NCBI GenBank assembly: GCA_964556665.1
Contig: CAZKXU010000071.1
Location: 1-18,837 of the forward strand
Length of the DNA stretch: 18,837 nucleotides
Source: CAZKXU01 sp964556665
Lineage (GTDB): Bacteria > Bdellovibrionota_C > UBA2361 > CAZKXU01
Direction of reading: 5' to 3'
Shown here in pieces: positions 6,920 to 13,006 of this stretch. The position numbers were made by a program, and so were the translations under genes. The notes under the pieces are model-generated. The model saw only the letters and a list, made by a program, of their open reading frames with translations, was not told where the DNA came from and made no database searches. The stretch's first letter is position 1, and each line of letters begins with the position of its first letter.

Positions 6920-7088
6920 GCAGGAACACCCTGCAGATATGAATTTTCACCTGTTGTTTTCTGCTTGCGAAAACAACTAACCTGGAATCAAAAGCTCGAT
7001 ACGCCAGTGATACATAAATCACCCATATTAGCACTAATACCCAATGACAACCGCTCTACTTCACCAGTTTTCTAGTTCTGGTGAAGTA
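6920..7088. terminator. Hairpin cluster between convergent genes
   Basis: Three stem-loops lie in the 210-bp gap between the lipoprotein and sbcB stops. They are GCAGG/CCTGC (6920-6924, 6930-6934), GTTGTTTTC/GAAAACAAC (6953-6961, 6969-6977) and an 11-bp stem TACTTCACCAG/CTGGTGAAGTA (7057-7067, 7078-7088). None is followed by a good T-run on either strand, so a role as a bidirectional terminator is plausible from position but not canonical. Confidence 0.4.
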
Positions 7089-7114
7089 ATGCTAGGCGAA
7101 GGGTTTTTGGCTTA

Positions 7115-8470
7115 TCATGCTGCCTGCTCGATGTCGCTCATGAGGACAGCTCCGGCCACACTGTAGATATCAGACTGTAGGTAGAACGACCTGAGCGCTT
7201 GCAGCAGCTCTACGTCTTCTGTGCTTCCCTCGCTTATGCGCTGGTCCACTTCGTTGATAAGAGACTTTAGGCTACTCTGGTAATCCTCTGGCTTAGCGGG
7301 CTTTGTCTTACTGAGAATACATCTGCCCCCATATCTATAAAGAGCGTAGGTCTTGAGGGCTGCAGCAGCTTCCTCGTCCCTAGCGCCGCCCCAACGATAA
7401 TTAGCTATCCTGAAGCGCCGCCAGACCTCCTTAGCCTCAGCTGAATTTAACTTTTCGATATGCGCTCTATCTTTCTTCCATATTGCCTGATGAAGCGCGT
7501 CAATGGCGGTAAAGTCGAGTCTGTAAATATCCTGCTCTATGTCACAGACTGACATTGGAAAGAAGTTGCTTACGGTGACCCCTTTAAAACCTTCAAGCGT
7601 TAAGGAGGTATGTTTATTTGTCACGGATCTCTCTTTTACGAATAAGGGATGGCTATTTAAGGTAAACCAACGCGTCGCCCTGGCTCTATCACCACTCACA
7701 TGCTCATGCAAGTCAACCCATAATGCTGAGCGATGATTAAAATCAACTAAAGCTAGCTGCACCTCACGTGCTAATTCCGTGCTTGCCAGATCGTAGTTTG
7801 GCTCAAGTGCGATAATGGTCTCACCTTTTTTATGCGCTTTTATCTCATAACTTTCAAAGTCTAAAATATTCATCCTGAATTGGTCTCGATAGATCTTAGC
7901 AAGCTCAATCGTTAGCCTGACATCTGCTTCTGATTGATGGGACTGTGCGCCTTTAAGTAAATTAAACTCTCTAGCTAAGGTTTCAAGGCTAAGACTTAAA
8001 CGGTTAGCCTCTCCGCCGCTAGCAGGCTTGCGTGGAAAATCAGCGTTCGTACAGGAGAGCTTTCGCGAAAGCGACAGGAGGTCTTTGTAAATAATTTTCT
8101 GCTGAAAGTATGGATTTAGTCCGTTCCTAATTAGGGTAGTTCTAAGGAATGGCACATCAAAGCGAGAGGAGTTATATCCAACGAGCGCGATCTTCCCCCC
8201 ACTTTGCTCAGCGGCTGAGCTAATAAACTCCCAGATCTGATGTGCGGCCTCTACTTCACTTAGCGTAGCAGACCTCTGATGCTCCAACAGATTGATGCGA
8301 TTAGTAAGAATTGCTCCCGGTTGCGGCAATTCTAACCTGGAAACTTTAATATCTGCGGCAAAAGTCCTGATTTCATCTAAGTTTTGATCGACTAGTGTAA
8401 ATGCAAAATTTAGAATCTGCCCTATAGGATTGCGATCGCTCGTCTCTAAGTCAAAGAAGATCGCATGCAT
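7115..8470 (-). CDS. sbcB: Exonuclease I (SbcB-like 3'-5' ssDNA exonuclease)
   Basis: Degrades single-stranded DNA 3' to 5' and takes part in mismatch repair and recombination. DEDDh catalytic residues: D7 and E9 (FFDLET), D105 (SSRFDVPFLR), H178 and D183 (SHQSEADVRL). ExoI-specific context is present: LPQPGAILTNRIN (48-60; compare LPQPGAVLITGIT in E. coli), VGYNSSRFD (97-105), and a helical C-terminal part with WRRFRIANYRWGG and LLQALRSFYLQSDIY. At 451 aa it is slightly shorter than the E. coli enzyme (475). The ATG lies 7 bp after the efp stop, with AAGGG just upstream, so it is almost certainly co-transcribed with efp. Confidence 0.9.
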   Translation of the reverse strand: MHAIFFDLETSDRNPIGQILNFAFTLVDQNLDEIRTFAADIKVSRLELPQPGAILTNRINLLEHQRSATLSEVEAAHQIWEFISSAAEQSGGKIALVGYNSSRFDVPFLRTTLIRNGLNPYFQQKIIYKDLLSLSRKLSCTNADFPRKPASGGEANRLSLSLETLAREFNLLKGAQSHQSEADVRLTIELAKIYRDQFRMNILDFESYEIKAHKKGETIIALEPNYDLASTELAREVQLALVDFNHRSALWVDLHEHVSGDRARATRWFTLNSHPLFVKERSVTNKHTSLTLEGFKGVTVSNFFPMSVCDIEQDIYRLDFTAIDALHQAIWKKDRAHIEKLNSAEAKEVWRRFRIANYRWGGARDEEAAAALKTYALYRYGGRCILSKTKPAKPEDYQSSLKSLINEVDQRISEGSTEDVELLQALRSFYLQSDIYSVAGAVLMSDIEQAA

Positions 8471-8477
8471 GGCACCC

Positions 8478-9035
8478 TTAGTCTGCGCGGCTCAAATACT
8501 TACCTTCCTCAGTATTTACAAGGACCTTATCTCCGATCTTAACGAAGGTTGGAACTGTAAGCTGCAGACCAGTATCTGTCTTTGCAGGTTTAGGAGAGCT
8601 TGATGCAGTTGCCCCTCTAAGCTCAGGCTCGGTATCAGCGATAGTCAAAACTACAGTCTGTGGCAACTCAATACCAATTGGCTCCCCGTTGTATGTTGTA
8701 ACCTGAACCTGCATCTGCTCCTGAAGATAATAAATGGACTCTCCCATCACCTCTTTACTAATAGGGACCTCTTCGTAACTCTCTGAATTCATGAAATAAT
8801 ATCTGCCAGCATCACTATAGAGATACGTAGCTGTAAATGAAAAAATGTCAGCCTCTTTTATCTCTTCAGTTGAACTAAACCTAACCTCAGTCTGGGTTCC
8901 GTTTAACATATTGCGCAATTTGGTTTGCACCATGGCTCGCAGATTACCTGGGGTATGGTGATAGAAGCTCATCACCTTGTATGGTGTATTATTATAGAGA
9001 ACAACTGACCCCTTTCTTATTTCGTTAGCTTTCAT
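8478..9035 (-). CDS. efp: Translation elongation factor P (EF-P)
   Basis: Relieves ribosome stalling at polyproline stretches by binding between the P and E sites. It has the three-domain EF-P layout in 185 aa: a KOW-like domain I (MKANEIRKGSVVLYNN…), an OB domain II (TYLYSDAGRYYFMNSESYE) and an OB domain III ending in VPTFVKIGDKVLVNTEEGKYLSRAD. Domain I tip: the loop reads HTPGNLRAMVQTKL, so the position of E. coli Lys34 (PGKGQ), modified by EpmA, is Asn31, with an arginine two residues later (R33). Some features (IELPQTVVL, YLSRAD end) recall the YeiP/EfpL branch. Start supported by GGAG 6 nt before the ATG. sbcB follows after 7 bp. No epmA, epmB or earP gene is in the window. Confidence 0.93.
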   Translation of the reverse strand: MKANEIRKGSVVLYNNTPYKVMSFYHHTPGNLRAMVQTKLRNMLNGTQTEVRFSSTEEIKEADIFSFTATYLYSDAGRYYFMNSESYEEVPISKEVMGESIYYLQEQMQVQVTTYNGEPIGIELPQTVVLTIADTEPELRGATASSSPKPAKTDTGLQLTVPTFVKIGDKVLVNTEEGKYLSRAD

Positions 9036-9203
9036 TTAAACTCCAATAGAAAAATCCGATGACAAATCCAGTACTTACTTATCACAACCATCTAACTTAA
9101 TCAACTAAATCAAAACTCGTAATCACTCAAGCCCTATGCATCAGAAGTGTCGGTGCTAAGGAAAAACTCAAGAATACATGAGAGAAGATCGATCATCAAA
9201 GTA

Positions 9204-9305
9204 TTGCAAGCATTGCGATCTGTAGAGATCGCGTCTTGCAAATAAATAGATCTTGTCAAATGTAGTAAAGATGTGACAAGTTCAGTATAGCTGTTGCAAA
9301 TCAAC
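9204..9305. other. Cluster of stem-loops (candidate structured RNA or leader)
   Basis: Three consecutive potential hairpins occur. The first is a two-part stem, TTGCAAG/CTTGCAA (9204-9210, 9235-9241) enclosing GCGATCT/AGATCGC (9215-9221, 9226-9232) around a GTAG loop. The second is CTTGTCA/TGACAAG (9252-9258, 9274-9280), and the third GTTG/CAAC around 9293-9305. The stretch lies between the divergent efp and the lysine-rich micro-gene, and could be a 5' leader or small RNA on either strand. A 63-codon open frame on the minus strand (9134-9325) spans it but has no ribosome binding site. Confidence 0.35.
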
Positions 9306-9336
9306 GCATCCTTAAGGTGGTGCATTATTATAAGTA

Positions 9337-9360
9337 GCAGGGAGAAATTTAAATCCCTGC
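9337..9360 (+). promoter_or_regulatory. 5' UTR hairpin upstream of the lysine-rich micro-gene
   Basis: 7-bp stem GCAGGGA/TCCCTGC (9337-9343, 9354-9360) with a 10-nt AT-rich loop, ending 8 nt before the Shine-Dalgarno. A TATAAG (9329-9334) directly upstream could be a -10 box, but no good -35 is seen. The hairpin could stabilise the 5' end of a short transcript. Confidence 0.45.
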
Positions 9361-9381
9361 ATTTTATCGGAGAGATGAATC

Positions 9382-9453
9382 ATGGCTGCTAAAAAGAAAA
9401 AGAAAACTACGTCAAAAAAGAAAAAAACTTCTTCTCGTTCAAAGAAGAGGTAA
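9382..9453 (+). CDS. 23-residue lysine-rich microprotein
   Basis: ATG at 9382 with GGAGAG (9369-9374) at 7-nt spacing and TAA at 9451-9453. The peptide begins MAAKKKKKTTS, continues with four more lysines and ends TSSRSKKR: 11 Lys and 2 Arg in 23 residues, no acidic or aromatic residue. The composition resembles the tails of histone H1-like bacterial proteins, so binding to nucleic acid or the ribosome is a reasonable guess, but not shown. It forms an isolated unit: upstream hairpin, strong ribosome binding site, ORF, second hairpin, then a textbook terminator. The flanking genes face away or lie beyond the terminator. An ATG at 9375 opens only five codons. Confidence 0.6.
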   Translation: MAAKKKKKTTSKKKKTSSRSKKR

Positions 9454-9468
9454 GTACTGACGAGTTAG

Positions 9469-9494
9469 GTTGGTTTTTGACTTAGAAAACCAAC
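9469..9494 (+). other. 3' UTR hairpin after the micro-gene
   Basis: 9-bp stem GTTGGTTTT/AAAACCAAC (9469-9477, 9486-9494) with 8-nt loop, placed between the micro-gene stop and its terminator. Confidence 0.5.
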
Positions 9495-9501
9495 ACTCAT
9501 C

Positions 9502-9532
9502 GTGCCCCCTTAATTAGGGGGCACTTTTGTTT
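9502..9532 (+). terminator. Rho-independent terminator
   Basis: Perfect 9-bp GC-rich stem GTGCCCCCT/AGGGGGCAC (9502-9510, 9516-9524) with loop TAATT, followed by TTTTGTTT (9525-9532). It ends the lysine-rich micro-gene unit on the plus strand. Confidence 0.9.
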
Positions 9533-9684
9533 CTACACACCTAGAAAACGTGCCTAATCACTAAATCGTCGTTATAAATCAGTACTCTTAGAGCGCCTAT
9601 CTTCAGAATTGCTTTAAGAATTCCTTTTGCTAGTTCGATACTTATACTGTACGCATTGCGGTTATTTTATTATTATCTACGATA

Positions 9685-10752
9685 ATGAACCAGAAAGCAG
9701 TCCAAGAGCCTGAAAGCAAGGTAACGTTTAATAACCCAGAGAGCTGGCAGATTGCACGTAAGTACGCTTCATTGCTTGGATCTATACCGAGCACCTTTAC
9801 AACTACAATACGAACGTTAAAGACAGATGATGACAAGCACGGCGGTGTCATTGGGCGGGGCAGCATATATCTAGCTGAAAGATTGCTGCGTGGCCCTAGC
9901 ATGATGGCGCCCTTCTACCACTGCACCTTAACTTTTCACAGCGATAAGATCTCAAATAGTGCGTACCTCTCAACTAAGGATCTTATCATGCTCTACGCAC
10001 CTGCGGATCTTGCGACCGTGATCGGCTTGATCTATCTCTGCCGAAGATCGCGCAAGCTTTCCCCGCCGGACGAATGGCAACATATTACTGGTCCGATGCA
10101 TGAGCTTATGGAGGTTGGCGGGTTTCTTGGATATGCAATACCGGCGATTGGGGCCAGTAATGGGTTAGCAGTAGGCTCAATGAGACATCTTGCGATGACT
10201 GCTTTTTTAAAACACGATCTTAAGGGTTTTAAAGAGTATAGAAGATTCTTAAAGGCAAAGAACCAATATTTTAATCCTGAATTCGAGATGAATCGTTGGG
10301 GTTGTACCAGTATCCAGATAGGTTCGATACTGCTACAGTCACTTGGTTTCGGTATCTCCGTTGCAAACTCATTCACTGCAGGCATAACCCCCTCTATGCT
10401 ATCAACCGACGAGCTTGATGATGATGCTTACCGTTTTAGTATAGCCACTTTATGGATTGATTCGCTGCTTAAGGATGGAAATGAGCCTAAAATAGTTCAC
10501 CGTGGTGATTATTATCCACTTCAATCAGCCCTTCATAAGCTCATGTACCAAACAAGCGAGGTGAGGGATAAAAAATCAAAATATATGTGGTTAGAAAAAG
10601 GCAAGGATTCTATTAGTCAGAAGACTACCCCGCAGCTATATCAGGAAGCTCTTAAGGAAGCCGATATAGCTGAAGAGGAAGCCGATATAGCTGAAGAGGC
10701 AGCCGATGCAATACCTTCAGAAGAACTAGAGGAACTTGACTCAGATGAATAG
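9685..10752 (+). CDS. Degenerate HDOD-like protein
   Basis: 355 aa, no signal peptide. The middle shows a pattern like HDOD regulatory domains: LYAPADLATVIGLIYL (about 113-128), EWQHITGPMHELMEVGGFLGYAIPAIGA (about 138-166), and FEMNRWGCTSIQIGSILLQSLGFGISVANSF. The last resembles the HDOD signature E…(F/W)G…H…VGa.LL..WgFP..v…I. The usual HDOD histidines are largely missing, so this is a fold-level guess. The C-terminus (about 316-355) is acidic and contains EADIAEE twice from an exact 21-bp tandem duplication (10657-10677 and 10678-10698). No Shine-Dalgarno is seen before ATG 9685; TATACT at 9643-9648 could be a -10. It converges with the small membrane protein 17 bp downstream. Confidence 0.6.
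   Translation: MNQKAVQEPESKVTFNNPESWQIARKYASLLGSIPSTFTTTIRTLKTDDDKHGGVIGRGSIYLAERLLRGPSMMAPFYHCTLTFHSDKISNSAYLSTKDLIMLYAPADLATVIGLIYLCRRSRKLSPPDEWQHITGPMHELMEVGGFLGYAIPAIGASNGLAVGSMRHLAMTAFLKHDLKGFKEYRRFLKAKNQYFNPEFEMNRWGCTSIQIGSILLQSLGFGISVANSFTAGITPSMLSTDELDDDAYRFSIATLWIDSLLKDGNEPKIVHRGDYYPLQSALHKLMYQTSEVRDKKSKYMWLEKGKDSISQKTTPQLYQEALKEADIAEEEADIAEEAADAIPSEELEELDSDE
10657..10698 (+). repeat. 21-bp tandem duplication inside a coding region
   Basis: Two identical adjacent 21-bp units encoding EADIAEE, followed by a diverged third start (GCAGCCGAT). In frame, so it lengthens the acidic C-terminal tail without disrupting it. The exact identity suggests a recent slippage event. Confidence 0.85.
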
Positions 10753-10769
10753 ACTGCCCTCTTCCGCTA

Positions 10770-11030
10770 TTACTGCACTACGGCACTCTTTAGCTTATCC
10801 TGAAACTCTTTAAATTCTTTACGCGTTGTAGCAAGATCCTCACGTGTCTGCGCTAATTCTTCCCGCAATACTCCTATCACCGCCTTGGAGGAGGACTCTG
10901 TCTGGTCGACAATAGAACCTAGCTGTTGACCCTGGAAATAGTTCATTAAACCCACAATGCCAATTGCAAATATTAAAATAAGATTTATTAGTTCGTAACT
11001 GTTAGTACCTTCTGCACTTTTGACTGTCAT
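10770..11030 (-). CDS. Small membrane protein with coiled-coil tail
   Basis: 86 aa. A single transmembrane helix at residues 13-31 (ELINLILIFAIGIVGLMNYF) follows a short polar N-terminus. It is followed by a heptad-like charged helix (51-83, GVLREELAQTREDLATTRKEFKEFQDKL) that should form a coiled coil. GGGAGC 9 nt before the ATG supports the start. No family recognised. The layout suits a membrane-tethered oligomerisation or scaffold protein. It is monocistronic by position. Confidence 0.7.
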   Translation of the reverse strand: MTVKSAEGTNSYELINLILIFAIGIVGLMNYFQGQQLGSIVDQTESSSKAVIGVLREELAQTREDLATTRKEFKEFQDKLKSAVVQ

Positions 11031-11181
11031 AAAAAATAGCTCCCTTTCTTTAAATTGCTAAAAACGGTTAAATTAGCCTACCCTACCAGAACGAATATTA
11101 ATGGATTCTGAAATTCTGGTATAGATCCTATTTCTCGATTTAAATCAGAACTATGGTATAGTTTGCTCTGTATTATATGCC

Positions 11182-12837
11182 TCATGCTCCTATCTGGCTA
11201 TCTAGTGCACTCTTGCAGTAGTTCCTATACGCCGCACGCATCTTTCTTTGATGCAATCTTTTGCTATTTAGACCATTTATTTTAATACGAGCGCGTTTTG
11301 TACTATGAGAGACTGCAACAGTTCTAACCTCGATATTCACATTTGGCATAATAAACGAGCTCTCACCGTAACCTTCGCTCATTGTTACATCCAATTTCTG
11401 CCTGCAACGGTGATTGCCAAAAGCTAGTGCCAGTTTAGGAGTTCCATTTCCCTCTCCATAGACACGCACAGAGACCGGCTCGCCGATCAGAACCTTAGCT
11501 AATCCATTTTCATTCCCTATCGTTATTCTATTTATTTTATATGATTCCGGGTCCTCTCCTTCGTTACGAAGCATTCTTGCTACATTTAGATACCTTCCGG
11601 TATGAACAAGACCTGTAAGTGCGCTGCCATCCACACCTGCTCGATAAAGCCGCTTAATGGAGGTGCTATAATCATGCCCCGGCTCTACTGAATGTAATAA
11701 AGCAATTGCGCCTGAAACAAACGGAGTAGCCATCGAAGTTCCAGATAACTCAGCATACCCACCGCCAAGATATGTGCTGTAAATATAGCTGCCCGGTGCT
11801 GAGATATCGACAGTCTCAAACCCATAAGAGGAGAAATATGCAAGATTACCGGAAGCATCATGCGCAGCAACTGCTACTATGTTATCTAGATTATAAGAGG
11901 ATGGGTATTCAGCCTCACGATCGTTGTCATTAGAGGAGTTTCCAGCAGCTGCTGTAAAAACGACATCAACTCCAGCTAAATCCTTAATCGCTTGGTACAA
12001 TGGTGCCGAATAGAGTCCTCCACCCCAGGAATTGTTGGCGACGACGATGTTCACACCGCGGACCTTCATGTCATGTACGTACTGAAGTCCTTTAATTGCT
12101 CCAGCCAGTGAACCTCCGCCCTGAGAGTTTAAAAACTTTATAGCCATAAGATTGATGCGCCAGTTTACACCGGCCACTCCTATCTCATTTCCGCCTACTG
12201 CCCCTATAATTCCAGCGACATGTGTTCCATGTCCGTTGTCATCCTGTGGCGATGTGCTTACTACGGAGATTCCGTGAATATCATCAATATATCCGTTGCT
12301 GTCATCATCAATGCCATTTCCAGCTATCTCTCCTGTATTAGTCCATAAATTATCAATTAGATCAGGGTGTGAAAGATCTATACCCGTATCAACCACAGCG
12401 ACTACAATATCTTTAGATCCTCTTCCGATATCCCAGGCATTCTCAAGATCTGCCCCTTTAGTACCCCTTGCTCCCCACTGTCTTGAAAATCCAGTGTCAT
12501 TTGGAGTAGTAGAGATCTGTATCTGGAAATTTGGGCTGCAGCTTTCGATCCTTCGATCTAGCATTATCAGATTACACTTATCATCCTTCTGCTTGTATTC
12601 AATCAAAGCAGTATTATTTATCTTTAGATCATTGCTCCTTACAATTGCGAAGTTATTACTTAATCCCTCGATTATGCCGTACTCAAAATTATCAAATGAT
12701 GAGAGCTCCAGTGACTGATGCAACCTAATAACATACTCACCACTATAGACTTTTATATTCTCTGCTGCTAAAGCTACAGCATTAATAGGCAGAATTATTA
12801 ATAGATTAAGTAGGAAATACCTCGAATATGAACGCAT
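11182..12837 (-). CDS. Secreted subtilisin-like serine protease (S8), copy 1
   Basis: 551-aa secreted protease precursor. Signal peptide 1-24 (FLLNLLIILPINAVALAA). A propeptide to about residue 110 ends in a CSPNF block that corresponds to the EPNY that usually closes S8 propeptides. Catalytic triad D150 (VVDTGID), H203 (NGHGTHVAG) and S368 (SGTSMATP), with oxyanion N268 (NNSWGG). The insert NGIDDDSNGYIDD (174-186) is a likely calcium site. The C-terminal beta-type domain is about 430-525, with a basic end. Only four cysteines: C88 and C100 in the propeptide, C478 and C541 in the C-terminal domain, matching the neighbour. GGGAGG 7 nt before the ATG. It lies 169 bp downstream of its paralogue on the same strand. 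Confidence 0.93.
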   Translation of the reverse strand: MRSYSRYFLLNLLIILPINAVALAAENIKVYSGEYVIRLHQSLELSSFDNFEYGIIEGLSNNFAIVRSNDLKINNTALIEYKQKDDKCNLIMLDRRIESCSPNFQIQISTTPNDTGFSRQWGARGTKGADLENAWDIGRGSKDIVVAVVDTGIDLSHPDLIDNLWTNTGEIAGNGIDDDSNGYIDDIHGISVVSTSPQDDNGHGTHVAGIIGAVGGNEIGVAGVNWRINLMAIKFLNSQGGGSLAGAIKGLQYVHDMKVRGVNIVVANNSWGGGLYSAPLYQAIKDLAGVDVVFTAAAGNSSNDNDREAEYPSSYNLDNIVAVAAHDASGNLAYFSSYGFETVDISAPGSYIYSTYLGGGYAELSGTSMATPFVSGAIALLHSVEPGHDYSTSIKRLYRAGVDGSALTGLVHTGRYLNVARMLRNEGEDPESYKINRITIGNENGLAKVLIGEPVSVRVYGEGNGTPKLALAFGNHRCRQKLDVTMSEGYGESSFIMPNVNIEVRTVAVSHSTKRARIKINGLNSKRLHQRKMRAAYRNYCKSALDSQIGA

Positions 12838-13006
12838 GAATATCCTCCCTGACTAAAACTGCTCTTTCCTGAGCACACAGGGAAATATCGAGATAAAGTT
12901 ATGATATAGTTACAATCTGAGGCTAATTTTATTTGTAGTGAATGACAAAATTCTGTCTTAGCCTCCAAGTCATGTTTTTGCAAAAAAGAGAGTTCCAGGA
13001 CAGAAA

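Noticed and set aside
9134..9325. 63-codon minus-strand frame upstream of efp
   Set aside because: No Shine-Dalgarno, and it coincides with the hairpin cluster, whose symmetry rather than coding is the stronger signal.
9375..9392. Five-codon ORF from ATG 9375 overlapping the micro-gene start
   Set aside because: Too close to the Shine-Dalgarno (directly abutting it), while ATG 9382 has proper spacing.
12864..12885. Imperfect hairpin (TTTCCTG/CAGGGAAA) between the two subtilases
   Set aside because: One-base bulge, no T-run on the transcribed strand; too weak to call a terminator.
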